Below are positions 1 through 8,192 of a stretch of DNA of 21,186 nt, one piece after another. The position numbers and the translations under genes are program-made. Every line of letters begins with the position of its first letter. Positions within the stretch are counted from its first letter, which is position 1. The notes under the pieces were generated by a model. It worked only from the letters and a program-made list of their open reading frames with translations, ran no database searches and was not told the origin of the DNA. Origin of the DNA: JAQVWU01 sp964628455 (GTDB lineage Bacteria; Bacillota; Clostridia; Oscillospirales; CAG-272); contig CAZVPD010000054.1 of NCBI GenBank assembly GCA_964628455.1, forward strand, positions 1-21,186, given 5' to 3'.

Positions 1-20
1 GCATAAAGGATTTTCATCAT
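1..20 (-). CDS. 5' end of an unidentified gene, cut by the window edge
   Basis: The DUF3795 gene ends with TGA at 19-17, and an ATG at 20-18 overlaps that stop in the ATGA arrangement typical of translational coupling. A second in-frame ATG follows at 17-15. Only the first residues (MMKILY) are inside the window, so nothing can be said about function. If real, it is the next gene of the same minus-strand operon. The open frame is too short to exclude chance. Confidence 0.3.
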
Positions 21-403
21 TGTTTGCCTTTCATCTCAGTCATATATTTAAACGCTTCCGCGTATTTCCCGCCCTGTTCTCCCCATTTCCTGTAGATCTC
101 GCATGCGCAATCCGGACAGACCGAACAGTTCTGCAGTTTTTTTTCCTGTATGCAGCATTTCGCCACCTCGCAGTTGTCGGACCACCATACCTCTTTGTCT
201 CCGCAGCCCTTGCAGTACATTTTCCGTTCGATCACTTCATCGATGCCCTCGTTCTCGCCCAGCCAGCCCCTGCTCCGGAACCACGGCAGTATTTTCGCCT
301 GCACCTCTTCGCTGACAGGCAGCAGATAGATATCGCATTCTGTGCAGTCGAGTCCGCACGCGCTCATCCGGGTGTATACGTTTTCGCTTTCCGTAATCCT
401 CAC
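17..403 (-). CDS. DUF3795 cysteine-rich protein
   Basis: A 128-residue protein of the DUF3795 family, small cytosolic proteins of unknown function common in anaerobes. The family pattern is clear: SACGLDC-x2-C near residues 14-23, a central YCKGCGD block, then a cysteine-dense stretch (SDNCEVAKCC, NCSVCPDCACE). About a dozen cysteines suggest metal or iron-sulfur binding, which is inferred and not shown. The start is taken as GTG at 403-401 because AAGGA lies 4-5 bases upstream; an internal ATG at residue 13 (SACGL follows) is the alternative but has no visible ribosome binding site. The gene has its own strong promoter at 439-467, so it need not be co-transcribed with sbcC. Confidence 0.85.
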   Translation of the reverse strand: MRITESENVYTRMSACGLDCTECDIYLLPVSEEVQAKILPWFRSRGWLGENEGIDEVIERKMYCKGCGDKEVWWSDNCEVAKCCIQEKKLQNCSVCPDCACEIYRKWGEQGGKYAEAFKYMTEMKGKQ

Positions 404-438
404 CTTTTCCTTTGTTAATTTCGGGTTTCCGTAACATC

Positions 439-467
439 ATTCTATATCTGTTTTTGCTTAAAGTCAA
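439..467 (-). promoter_or_regulatory. Sigma-A promoter for the DUF3795 gene
   Basis: Read on the minus strand: -35 TTGACT (467-462), 17-bp spacer, -10 TAGAAT (444-439). Each hexamer matches consensus at 5 of 6 positions. It lies about 35 bases before the GTG start, in the 101-bp gap after sbcC. Confidence 0.65.
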
Positions 468-504
468 TAAAGGATACGTATTATTTCCGGCAATATTTTC
501 CGCG

Positions 505-3276
505 TCACGCTATGATGTCGATCCGGCTTCCGCCTGTCTTTTCTTTTGTCACGACGATCTGTTTATCGATCTTAAGCTTCAGTTCGCTGACATGCGAGAT
601 GATGCCCACCAGCCTGCTGCCTTCGCTCAGGCTGTAGAGCGCTTTCATGGCCTGGTCGATCGAATCCTCGTCAAGCGATCCGAATCCCTCGTCGACGAAC
701 ATCGTGTCGAGCCGGATGCCCCCTGCCGAAGACTGGATTTCGTCTGACAGGCCGAGTGCAAGCGAAAGCGAGGCTTTGAAAGACTCTCCGCCCGAAAGCG
801 TCTTCACGCTTCTCTCCGTGCCGTTGTAATGGTCGGTGACGTCGAGTTCGAGCCCGCTCTGGCTTTTTCTGTCCCCGGATTCCGAACGCCGTTTCAGCTC
901 ATACTGTCCGCCTGTCATGGTCATCAGCCGCGTGTTTGCCCTGGCGATGATTCTGTCGAAAAACGTCATCTGAATATAGGTTTCGAGCATGATCTTTTCT
1001 TTTCCCTGCACGCTGCCGTTTGCGGTGTTCGACAAAGCCCTCACCCGTGTCAGTCGTTTTTCAAGCTCCGTCAGGCCGCTTCCCCGCTTCGCGATCTCCG
1101 CTGCCGCTTTCCTGTTGGCGCCGAGGCGTATGCCGATGACCTCGTTCTTTGCGAGCAGTTCTTTCCTGTGTGCGGTCAGCGCGTCGCGGTCGGCCGTGAC
1201 CGACTTTAAATCGGTTTCCTCCGCGCCCTCGAGCTGTTTTCGCAGCGTGAGGATCTTCGTCCGGTTTTCGTAAACGGTTTTTTCGCAGTTTTCGAATGCG
1301 GTTTTGGCGTCTTCAAAAGCTTTTTCCGCTGCCGCTTTGATTTTCTTTTTCTCCGTGATCTGTTCGTTTGCCGCCTTTTTGCTGTCGAATTCAAGAGAAG
1401 CCCTCAGCTTTGCCGTCTGTTCGTCCAGTCCGGCCATCTCCGTTGCGGTTCTTGTGATTTCCTGTTCCAGCGTCTGCACAGCCGCCCTGTCACTGTCGCG
1501 GGTGCTTTCGAATTCGGGAACGGCTTTGAGCAGCTGCTCTTTTCTCGCGATCTTCTTTTCGGCTTCTGCGGTCAGGATTCCGACGTGATCTTTCCTTGCT
1601 TTGACTTCTTTTAAGGATGCCTCCGTTTTCAGGGCGATCGCTTCGGATTCGCATTCGCCGATAACGGCTTTTGCCTGTTCCGACAGGGCTGTGCGCAGCG
1701 CATCCGCGCTGCCTTTTATCTCGCCCGCTTCCGAACTGAGCCGCGAGGCTTCCTCCGCGGCTTTCTCCTGCCTTTCTTTGGCAGACTCCAGCTCTTCTTT
1801 CGAAGGTGCTCCTTCGGCCGGTTTGGCGGGTGCCGGATGCTCGGTGGAACCGCAGACGGGGCAGCGCTCTCCGTCCGCCAGCGAACCTGCGAGGATCCCG
1901 GCCTGTTCGTCAAGGAACGCGCTTTCCATGATGCTGCAGGTGTTTTTCAGGAGGATGCTTTCGTTTTTGGCGTTTTCGTAAGCTGTCTGCGCGGCTTTGA
2001 GCTTTGCCCTCCGGTCTTCGTACCGTTTGATCAGATCCGTTATTTCTTCGAGACTCTTCTTTTTCCGGTCCAGCTCTCCCAGTTCCGTTTGATGCCTGTG
2101 TCTGTCGCTTTCTGCGTCTTTAAGCGCCGATATCTCGTTTTTGGTTTCTTCGATTTTTATACCGAGTTCCCGTTCCTCCGCCTTTGCCTTCCGCAGTCTT
2201 TCCGTATACATGCTGAGTTCCGTGCTTTTTGCGGTTTTTTTCCGGACCGCTGCGTCGAGTTCGTCATAATCGGCGAGTTTTCTCAGTTCGGCTTCGATTT
2301 CGACGGTCATTTTTTCCCTGTCCGGCGCTTTTGCCTTTTCGGTCTCGTAAAACGCCTGCAGTTCCTTCAGTTTCGGCTCCTGTATAAGGAGGACCGTTTC
2401 TGCCGCTGCGATCTCATTCCGGGCTCTTTCCTCCGATTCCGCTTTTCCGATGATCTTCGTCAGCTCCGCGATTGCGGCGTCCGCTTTCTCAAGCAGCGCG
2501 CCGTTCGCGTCCGATTCGGACCTGTCCGAATCGATGATCTTTTCGATCAGCCGGACGGTGTCGGAAAGAACGGCATTCTCTCCGTTTTCTCGGGTCTTTT
2601 TAAGGTCCGACGACAACAGAAAATCATCGCCGCACAAAACGCCGCTTATGTATTGCCGGATGCTCCGCTTGACCTCGTCATGCTCTGCTTTCAGCGCCGC
2701 CGCCTCCGCTTTCAGCTTCTCCTCGAACACAAGATACGGCCGCGTATTGAAAATTTCTCTGAAGATCTCGCTGCGCTCCCTGGTCGGTGCGAGAAGCAGT
2801 TTCAGAAAATCCCCCTGCGCGATCATAGCGATCTGCGTGAACTGTTCCCTGTCAAGTCCTGTCAGTTCTTTGACTGCGTCCGTCACATTCTTCGACCCTG
2901 TAACGATTCTGCCGTCGGAATATTTCATCACGGCATCGCTTTTCTGAAGCGTTTCTCCTTCTCCCTTTTTGGCCGGCCGCATATATTCGGGATTTCGCCT
3001 GATGTTGTATTCTTTTCCGGCATATAAAAAAGTGAGGTCGGCAAAAGTCGGGGTTCCCGCGTCGGCGTATTTGCTGCGGAACATATCGGTCTCGCGGCTG
3101 TTTCCGCTCGCTTCCCCGTACAAGGCAAAAGTGATGGCGTCAAAGATGGTCGTTTTCCCCGCTCCCGTATCGCCTGAGATCAGATACAATCCCTTGTCCC
3201 CCAGTCTGGACAATAAAATCCCGACTTCTCCGGCATACGGACCGAATGCCGACATGATGAGTTTGACCGGTTTCAT
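505..3276 (-). CDS. sbcC: SbcC, ATPase subunit of the SbcCD DNA-end nuclease
   Basis: A 923-residue SMC/Rad50-type ATPase. With SbcD it opens hairpins and trims blocked or double-strand DNA ends in the cytoplasm. Visible motifs: Walker A GDTGAGKTT (35-43); a Q-loop region near IAMIAQGDFLKLL; long charged coiled-coil arms of about 200-450 and 500-740; the zinc hook CPVC (C472, C475) at the arm apex; ABC signature LSGGES (827-832); Walker B with D862-E863; and a D-loop GSLDED. The length suits a compact Firmicutes SbcC. It starts 31 bases after the sbcD stop, so the two form an operon in the usual D-then-C order. No motif is missing and the reading frame is intact. Confidence 0.96.
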   Translation of the reverse strand: MKPVKLIMSAFGPYAGEVGILLSRLGDKGLYLISGDTGAGKTTIFDAITFALYGEASGNSRETDMFRSKYADAGTPTFADLTFLYAGKEYNIRRNPEYMRPAKKGEGETLQKSDAVMKYSDGRIVTGSKNVTDAVKELTGLDREQFTQIAMIAQGDFLKLLLAPTRERSEIFREIFNTRPYLVFEEKLKAEAAALKAEHDEVKRSIRQYISGVLCGDDFLLSSDLKKTRENGENAVLSDTVRLIEKIIDSDRSESDANGALLEKADAAIAELTKIIGKAESEERARNEIAAAETVLLIQEPKLKELQAFYETEKAKAPDREKMTVEIEAELRKLADYDELDAAVRKKTAKSTELSMYTERLRKAKAEERELGIKIEETKNEISALKDAESDRHRHQTELGELDRKKKSLEEITDLIKRYEDRRAKLKAAQTAYENAKNESILLKNTCSIMESAFLDEQAGILAGSLADGERCPVCGSTEHPAPAKPAEGAPSKEELESAKERQEKAAEEASRLSSEAGEIKGSADALRTALSEQAKAVIGECESEAIALKTEASLKEVKARKDHVGILTAEAEKKIARKEQLLKAVPEFESTRDSDRAAVQTLEQEITRTATEMAGLDEQTAKLRASLEFDSKKAANEQITEKKKIKAAAEKAFEDAKTAFENCEKTVYENRTKILTLRKQLEGAEETDLKSVTADRDALTAHRKELLAKNEVIGIRLGANRKAAAEIAKRGSGLTELEKRLTRVRALSNTANGSVQGKEKIMLETYIQMTFFDRIIARANTRLMTMTGGQYELKRRSESGDRKSQSGLELDVTDHYNGTERSVKTLSGGESFKASLSLALGLSDEIQSSAGGIRLDTMFVDEGFGSLDEDSIDQAMKALYSLSEGSRLVGIISHVSELKLKIDKQIVVTKEKTGGSRIDIIA

Positions 3277-3307
3277 TTCCCGACCCGCCTTTCATAAACG
3301 ATTTGTT

Positions 3308-4444
3308 CTATTCTTTCCCGTCCCATATTTTTTCGATCAGTTCCAACGAGAACAGGCGCTGTTCTTCGCTCATTTCGGTATTGTTCTGAAGCGCGTAGAA
3401 TTCTTCGAAAAGTTCAAGCGGAGTCTTCTGCTCCGCATTCTCCGCTCCCGGTATCGTCTGATTCGAACGGGTGCGTTTATTGTCGTAATCGAGCCTCATG
3501 ATGTTCGGATAAATGGCTCTCAGCTTTCCGACGGCGTCGTAGATATCCTCCTCGTCCGTCAGCGTGATACGCAGGTAGTCGTCCGTGTTCGTATCTTTAT
3601 AGTTTCGAAGCGCGCATATTTCACTGTATGTGCCCCTGATCTCGCGCATCTCCCTTTTGGGGTTCAGTGGGACGGTATGTATCTCCACGCTTCCCTTCGG
3701 ACCGAACTCGGCGACCGTTACGGACTTTCTGTGAGAAACCTCGGAAAAAGAATACTTCAGCGGTGTTCCGCAGTAACGTATCCTTTCGCTCCGGATATGC
3801 TGCGGACCGTGGATATGTCCGAGCGCCGTGTAATCAAACGCTTCGAAAACGGACGCGTCCACGTTGTCAAGGCCTCCGACGGAAACGTCTTCCGACTCGC
3901 AGCGTTCCGCGCCCGTGATAAACTGGTGGGCCAGAAGGATGTTTCTTTTTTCACGGTCGACCGCGATGCTGCCGGTCACCGCCTTCAGCGCGTCGTTGTA
4001 TGTCTCGGTCTCCGCGTCGGGAAAGTATCTCCTGACATGCGCCGGTTTGACAAAAGGGATCATATGAACGCGGATCTCGCCGTGGTCGTCCGACAGTATG
4101 ACCGGTTCGATTTTGCCTTCGAATACCGGCGACATATAAACTTTCCGGCTGCTCAGCAGCCTGCAGCCGAAAGCGATCCGCTCCGGTGAATCGTGATTTC
4201 CGCTTATGATAAAGACCGGCAGATCCCTGTCTGCCAGTCTCGTGAGAAAATCATCGAAAAGCTGCACCGCTTCCGCCGAAGGAACGGCTTTGTCGTAAAT
4301 ATCTCCGGCAATCAGTATCCCTTCGGCCTTTTCCTCGTCGATGATATGCAGGATTTGAAACAGTATATATTTCTGGTCTTCGAGCATCGGAAATTCGTTG
4401 ACCTTTTTTCCGATATGCAGATCCGACAAGTGTATGAATTTCAT
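3308..4444 (-). CDS. sbcD: SbcD, nuclease subunit of SbcCD
   Basis: A 378-residue Mre11-type calcineurin-like phosphoesterase that supplies the manganese-dependent exo/endonuclease activity of SbcCD. Metal-ligand motifs are all present: DLHIG (D8, H10), GDIYD (D48), GNHD (N83-D85), a later LLAHQF and ALGHIHGPQ. The C-terminal part (about 270-378) matches the accessory/capping region in length. The ATG at 4444-4442 is preceded by GGAG seven bases upstream. It is the first gene of the sbcDC pair; 151 bp separate it from the membrane-protein gene upstream, and only a weak -10-like TATACT is seen there. A short AT-rich inverted repeat in that gap has no clear role. Confidence 0.96.
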   Translation of the reverse strand: MKFIHLSDLHIGKKVNEFPMLEDQKYILFQILHIIDEEKAEGILIAGDIYDKAVPSAEAVQLFDDFLTRLADRDLPVFIISGNHDSPERIAFGCRLLSSRKVYMSPVFEGKIEPVILSDDHGEIRVHMIPFVKPAHVRRYFPDAETETYNDALKAVTGSIAVDREKRNILLAHQFITGAERCESEDVSVGGLDNVDASVFEAFDYTALGHIHGPQHIRSERIRYCGTPLKYSFSEVSHRKSVTVAEFGPKGSVEIHTVPLNPKREMREIRGTYSEICALRNYKDTNTDDYLRITLTDEEDIYDAVGKLRAIYPNIMRLDYDNKRTRSNQTIPGAENAEQKTPLELFEEFYALQNNTEMSEEQRLFSLELIEKIWDGKE

Positions 4445-4595
4445 CGCTTTACTCCAGTATATTGTTACTTTCCGCCGTCCGTTGCATTTTGTCTTCCGTC
4501 CCCCGCTGTCTTCCTGAGCGCAAAGAAAATCGCAGTTTTCTTTGAAACCGTAGGATCCTCTTCCTCCGTTTTACGGAATGGCTTCGCGGAAGAAA

Positions 4596-5024
4596 TTATA
4601 AATAAATAATCGCGGCAAGAACGGAAAGGACGACGGCATAGTAGTGATACCATCTCTTCTTCATCTTATAAAGCAGAAATACGCTTATTGCGGCTGTCAG
4701 CGCGACTGTGAGGAATACTGCGGCGGGATATTTATTTAATTGAACGCCGGTCCCTGCCATAAAGGCGGTGAGTGACATAGCCAGAAATATCGCTTTCAGA
4801 ATGTCGTGTATCCCCGAACGGTACAGGAGAATGCAGATTGCTAACCAGAAGATCCCGTAACCCAGACGCAGGGACGAAACGAAATGATAGGTGCTCTCCC
4901 GGTCGATAAACGCCTCGAAAAACATGAAAAGTAAATAATAGAGGATGAAGACGAGTATAAGACCGGTAAAACCGCCTGCGGTCACGAGTAAACCCTCTTT
5001 AATGATCCCGGATTTTTTATTCAT
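4596..5024 (-). CDS. Small multi-spanning membrane protein, unknown function
   Basis: A 142-residue hydrophobic protein with four or five probable transmembrane segments (about 12-38, 50-66, 74-92, 100-119, 124-141), separated by short loops such as FIDREST and a basic KMKKRW turn. No catalytic or transport motif is recognised and no family can be named. The ATG has AGGAG about 11 bases upstream, a slightly long spacing. It sits between the SGNH hydrolase gene and sbcD on the same strand but has its own promoter at 5060-5088, so it is probably an independent unit. Confidence 0.7.
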   Translation of the reverse strand: MNKKSGIIKEGLLVTAGGFTGLILVFILYYLLFMFFEAFIDRESTYHFVSSLRLGYGIFWLAICILLYRSGIHDILKAIFLAMSLTAFMAGTGVQLNKYPAAVFLTVALTAAISVFLLYKMKKRWYHYYAVVLSVLAAIIYL

Positions 5025-5059
5025 GGAATACCGCGCTCCTTTTTTTATTTGTTACCGAC

Positions 5060-5088
5060 AGTATAAGGCATGTTTGCAACAATTTCAA
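5060..5088 (-). promoter_or_regulatory. Sigma-A promoter for the small membrane protein
   Basis: On the minus strand: -35 TTGAAA (5088-5083), 17-bp spacer, -10 TATACT (5065-5060). Transcription would start near 5053, giving a leader of roughly 30 bases before the ATG. Confidence 0.6.
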
Positions 5089-5165
5089 TGATTATATTTT
5101 TATATGCGGCAGGAAAGGATCTTCGGCAGTCCCGTCCGATGCGGTCCCGCACAAGTATTTCGGTA

Positions 5166-5828
5166 TTACTTTTTTCTTTCGAGCAGACCCGAAAGCGATA
5201 TTTTTTCAAGCCATCTCATGGCTATGAAATGATGTCCCGCTTCGGTCGGATGTATGCCGTCCCACGTCCAGTAAGTATTTCCCGTTTCGTCGCACAGCGA
5301 ACGCATCTCATCCCATAGGGTTACATAAACGGCATGATATGCGCGCGCTGCTTCCGGCAGCATTTCCGATATTGCTTTGATGACGGCGTATTGTTTCGGA
5401 TATTCGGCGGCGTTGCGTTCGGTTTCGAAGACAAACGGCTCGCACAGGATGATGCCGCAGTCCGGCCGTCGTTCGAGCAGTTCGTCAAGCAGCTGCCGGT
5501 AGGTCTTTTCGAATTTTTTCATATGCTCCGTGATGTTTTCTCCGTCTGTTATGCGGCAGGACTCGTTGATCCCCGCAAGCAGGCTGAAAACATCCGGATT
5601 TTCTTCGAAGATATCGGCTTCTCTGCGCGCATAGATCTCGCCTATGCTTTCGCCGCTGACTCCGCGGTTGATAAAGCGCAGTCCGGCTTTTGCCCGCGTA
5701 TATCCGAGATAACCGGCAAGGATGTATACATAACTGTGCCCCGTCTGGTTATTCAGGTCCCGGCGCCGTTCCGGCTCTTTCAGCCGCATGCCGTCTGTGA
5801 TCGAATCCCCCTGAAACAGAATATTCAT
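5166..5828 (-). CDS. SGNH/GDSL-family hydrolase
   Basis: A 220-residue esterase/lipase-type hydrolase of the SGNH fold. All four consensus blocks are visible: block I GDSITDG with nucleophile S9; block II glycine in NRGVSGES (G56); block III GIN (N88); block V DGIHPTEAGH with D190 and H193 completing the triad. There is no signal peptide, so it is probably cytosolic and acts on small acyl esters or acetylated sugars; the substrate cannot be told. The ATG follows AAGGG and a run of A. Its leader carries two small hairpins (5841-5876), and its promoter is back-to-back with that of the ABC-F gene. Confidence 0.9.
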   Translation of the reverse strand: MNILFQGDSITDGMRLKEPERRRDLNNQTGHSYVYILAGYLGYTRAKAGLRFINRGVSGESIGEIYARREADIFEENPDVFSLLAGINESCRITDGENITEHMKKFEKTYRQLLDELLERRPDCGIILCEPFVFETERNAAEYPKQYAVIKAISEMLPEAARAYHAVYVTLWDEMRSLCDETGNTYWTWDGIHPTEAGHHFIAMRWLEKISLSGLLERKK

Positions 5829-5840
5829 CTTTTTTTACCC

Positions 5841-5876
5841 TTGGAACGCATAGCGTTCTTTTTTGACCTGCGGTCA
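5841..5876 (-). promoter_or_regulatory. Two small hairpins in the leader of the SGNH hydrolase mRNA
   Basis: The minus-strand leader contains TGACC-GCA-GGTCA followed by six A, then GAACGC-TAT-GCGTTC just before the ribosome binding site. On the plus strand the second hairpin is followed by six T and looks like a small terminator, although no plus-strand gene precedes it. The GAACGC/GCGTTC arms are the same as those of the hairpin in repeat copies A and B (7968-7983), so this may be a fragment of the same repeat family. Confidence 0.4.
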
Positions 5877-5906
5877 CCTTTCATAGAAATTTTTTCCCTA
5901 TAATGC

Positions 5907-5936
5907 ATAGTAGCATAAACCGGTTGATTTTGTCAA
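5907..5936 (-). promoter_or_regulatory. Promoter of the SGNH hydrolase gene
   Basis: On the minus strand: consensus -35 TTGACA (5936-5931), 18-bp spacer, -10 TACTAT (5912-5907). The -35 box lies in the left half of the palindrome at 5933-5946, which also covers the -35 box of the divergent ABC-F promoter. Confidence 0.5.
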
Positions 5937-5946
5937 TCGCGATTGA
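5933..5946. promoter_or_regulatory. 14-bp perfect palindrome between divergent promoters
   Basis: TCAATCGCGATTGA is perfectly self-complementary and sits exactly between the two divergent -35 boxes. The outer TCAA/TTGA halves are partly explained by back-to-back -35 hexamers, but the inner TCGCGA is not. It is a candidate operator for one regulator acting on both the SGNH hydrolase and ABC-F genes. Confidence 0.4.
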
Positions 5947-5971
5947 AAACATCATACTTTTTTGTTATAAT
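5943..5971 (+). promoter_or_regulatory. Sigma-A promoter of the ABC-F gene
   Basis: -35 TTGAAA (5943-5948), 17-bp spacer, consensus -10 TATAAT (5966-5971). The expected start near 5978 gives a leader of about 33 bases that contains GAGGAG six bases before the ATG. Confidence 0.7.
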
Positions 5972-6010
5972 ATCCTATAGAATAATTTAAACTGTCTTGA
6001 GGAGAACTTT

Positions 6011-7792
6011 ATGCTGCTGGCTGCAGAACATATATCGAAAAATTACGGGACAAAACAGCTTTTGAGCGATGTTTCGCTGTATTTGAACGATGAGGACAAG
6101 CTCGGGATCATCGGTCTGAATGGCACGGGCAAAAGCACCCTTCTGAAGATTCTCGCGGGAGCGGAACCTCCCGATGAGGGCAGTGTCGCGCTGAATTCCA
6201 ATACGCAGATACTGTATCTTCCCCAGAATCCGGTCGTCAGGGATGATCTCACCGTGCTTGAACAGGTGTTCGCCGCATATCCGCCGGATTTCCGCGAACT
6301 TGCCGGATATGAGGCGGAAGCGATGCTGACCAGACTCGGCATTACGGATTTCGGGCAGAAGATCGGAACGCTTTCCGGGGGTCAGCGCAAGCGCGTAGCC
6401 CTGGCGGCTGTGCTCATCCATCCCGCCGACATACTGATTCTGGACGAACCCACAAACCACCTTGACAGCGACATGGTGGCGTGGCTCGAACAGCATCTGA
6501 AGCGGCTGACCTGCGGACTTGTCATGGTCACGCATGACCGCTATTTTCTCGAACGGATCGTCGGCCGGATAGCCGAACTGTCCCGCGGCTTTCTGTATTT
6601 TTATACGGCGAATTACTCGAAATATCTTGAGCTCAAGGCGCAGCGTGCCGAAATGTCGGAAGCGTCCGAGCGCAAAAGGCAGTCGATTCTGCGCCGGGAA
6701 TACCGGTGGATCATGCGCGGACCGCGCGCCCGCGGCACCAAAAGCCGCGACCGCATCGAAAGATATGAGGATCTTTTAAATCAGGCTGCCTCCGAAACCG
6801 ATGAAAATGTAAAAATAGCGGGTATAAAAAGCCGTCTCGGGCGGAAGACCGTTGAGCTTTCCCATGTTTCGAAAGCGTTTGAAGGCAATACCGTGGTAAA
6901 AGATTTTTCCTATGTCCTGAAAAGGGATGACCGCATCGGGATCGTCGGCCGCAACGGAGCGGGCAAGTCGACTCTGCTCAACATCATCGCAGGCCGGCTG
7001 GCTCCGGACAAAGGGACCGTGGAAACGGGCTCCACCGTCAGCATAGGTTATTTTTCTCAGGAAAGCAGGGAACTCGACCTGACCCGGCGGGTCTATGATT
7101 TCATCGCCGAAGTCGCGGGTGAAATAACGACGTCCGAGGGGACGTTTTCCGCCTCCGTGATGCTCGATAGGTTTCTTTTTACGTCCGACCTTCAGCATAC
7201 GGTGATCGGACGCCTGAGCGGAGGCGAACGGCGGCGTCTTTTCCTTCTGAGCATTCTGATGGCGGCGCCGAACGTCCTTCTCTTGGACGAACCTACCAAC
7301 GACCTGGATATCGAGACGCTGACCGTTCTTGAGGATTATCTCGAATCTTTCCCGGGTGCGGTCATCGCCGTGTCCCATGACCGTTATTTTCTCGACAAGA
7401 CGGCCGGATCCGTCTTCGAGGTTTGTGACGGCGGTGAGATCCGCCGCTATTCGGGCAATTATTCGGACTACCTCGAAAAACGCGTGCTGCCCGAAAAGCC
7501 GGCCGTTATAAAAAAAGATCCCCCTCAGAAGTCCGTTCCGGCGCCGAACCGCAAACTGAAGTTTACATACAAAGAACAGCACGAATACGAAACCATTGAT
7601 TCGGAAATAGCCGGGATCGAATCCCGGATCGCCGCCTGCGAAGCCGGCATCACCGAATCCTCAAGCGACTATATCAGGCTTCAGGAAATGTTGGCTCGGA
7701 AAGAGATACTGCAGTCCGAACTCGAAGTCAAAACGGAACGCTGGCTTTACTTAAATGAACTTGCCGAAAAGATCGAAGAACAAAACGGCTGA
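6011..7792 (+). CDS. ABC-F family ATPase, Uup-like
   Basis: A 593-residue soluble protein with two ATP-binding domains and no membrane segment. ABC-F proteins bind the ribosomal E site; Uup-type members act in translation and ribosome quality, while others confer antibiotic resistance. Domain 1: Walker A GLNGTGKST (35-43), signature LSGGQ (121-125), Walker B with DEPTNH (145-150). The linker includes REYRWIMRGPRARGTKSRDRIERY, typical of Uup relatives. Domain 2: Walker A GRNGAGKST (about 313-321), signature LSGGE (402-406), Walker B LLLDEPTND. The C-terminal 515-593 is a charged coiled coil like the Uup DNA/RNA-binding tail. The short linker argues against a specialised resistance factor, but this is inference. 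No terminator is visible after the stop. Confidence 0.93.
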   Translation: MLLAAEHISKNYGTKQLLSDVSLYLNDEDKLGIIGLNGTGKSTLLKILAGAEPPDEGSVALNSNTQILYLPQNPVVRDDLTVLEQVFAAYPPDFRELAGYEAEAMLTRLGITDFGQKIGTLSGGQRKRVALAAVLIHPADILILDEPTNHLDSDMVAWLEQHLKRLTCGLVMVTHDRYFLERIVGRIAELSRGFLYFYTANYSKYLELKAQRAEMSEASERKRQSILRREYRWIMRGPRARGTKSRDRIERYEDLLNQAASETDENVKIAGIKSRLGRKTVELSHVSKAFEGNTVVKDFSYVLKRDDRIGIVGRNGAGKSTLLNIIAGRLAPDKGTVETGSTVSIGYFSQESRELDLTRRVYDFIAEVAGEITTSEGTFSASVMLDRFLFTSDLQHTVIGRLSGGERRRLFLLSILMAAPNVLLLDEPTNDLDIETLTVLEDYLESFPGAVIAVSHDRYFLDKTAGSVFEVCDGGEIRRYSGNYSDYLEKRVLPEKPAVIKKDPPQKSVPAPNRKLKFTYKEQHEYETIDSEIAGIESRIAACEAGITESSSDYIRLQEMLARKEILQSELEVKTERWLYLNELAEKIEEQNG

Positions 7793-7919
7793 TGCTCAAT
7801 CCCCTCTGCCTTAGCAAACAGAATCCCCTTTATCTCTCCCGTCTTGTATTTCTTTCCGTGTTCTTTTCCCCGTCTTCTTTGCTTCTCGTCTTCTTCACGT
7901 TCCTTCATTTTTTAAACAA
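7793..7919. other. Pyrimidine-rich non-coding stretch after the ABC-F gene
   Basis: From about 7823 to 7912 the plus strand is strongly C/T biased, with long runs of CCTT/TTCT type and few purines. No ORF with a ribosome binding site and no hairpin followed by T was found. It separates the ABC-F gene from the repeat island; the function is unknown. Confidence 0.5.
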
Positions 7920-8008
7920 AAACTTACACGTAAAGGCTCCTTTGTTAAAGGAGCTGTCACACCCTCATGAACGCTTTGCGTTCATTGGTGACTGAGGATG
8001 CGCTCCCC
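7920..8008 (+). repeat. Two-hairpin interspersed repeat, copy A
   Basis: Begins AAACTTACACGTAAAGGCTCC. Hairpin 1 is GCTCCTTT-gtt-AAAGGAGC (7937-7955 region). Hairpin 2 has an outer GTCAC/GTGAC stem and an inner ATGAACGC-ttt-GCGTTCAT stem. It ends ACTGAGGATGCGCTCCCC. The first 24 bases are shared with copy C. The element is non-coding and resembles short interspersed repeats seen in Clostridia genomes. Confidence 0.85.
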
Positions 8009-8029
8009 GTTGACTTAAATAAACTCACA

Positions 8030-8103
8030 GCGTTCCTTTTACTAAAGGAGCTGTCACACCCTCATGAACGCTTTGCGTTCATTGGTGACTGAGGATTCGC
8101 TTC
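8030..8103 (+). repeat. Two-hairpin interspersed repeat, copy B
   Basis: From GCGTTCCTTTTACTAAAGGAGC through the same long hairpin 2 as copy A (GTCAC...ATGAACGC-ttt-GCGTTCAT...GTGAC), then ACTGAGGATTCGCTTC. The section from AAAGGAGC to GACTGAGGAT is identical to copy A, so A and B are a recent local duplication or gene-converted pair. Copy B lacks the AAACTTACACG leader. Confidence 0.85.
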
Positions 8104-8110
8104 TCTCCCT

Positions 8111-8142
8111 CTCCGGATTAAACAGACTCCGGATTAAACAGA
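8111..8142 (+). repeat. Perfect tandem duplication of a 16-bp unit
   Basis: The unit CTCCGGATTAAACAGA occurs twice without a spacer (8111-8126 and 8127-8142). It is probably a replication-slippage duplication between repeat copy B and the DUF559 pseudogene. No function is suggested. Confidence 0.9.
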
Positions 8143-8192
8143 ATTTAAATCTGTTTGTATGATACCCATTTAACAATTTTTTCGTCAAAAGG

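Noticed and set aside
1837..4189. Long plus-strand open frames of 396 and 406 codons (1837-3027 and 2969-4189)
   Set aside because: They lie antisense to sbcC and sbcD, whose motifs are all intact. They lack ribosome binding sites and have no recognisable domain; they arise from the codon bias of the true genes.
5128..5155. GC-rich inverted repeat GTGCGGGACCGCAT downstream of the SGNH hydrolase as a terminator
   Set aside because: The loop would be only two bases and no T run follows, so it cannot be supported as a terminator.
6776..7582. Minus-strand open frame of 268 codons inside the ABC-F gene
   Set aside because: It is antisense to the second ATP-binding domain, has no ribosome binding site and shows only mirrored codon composition.
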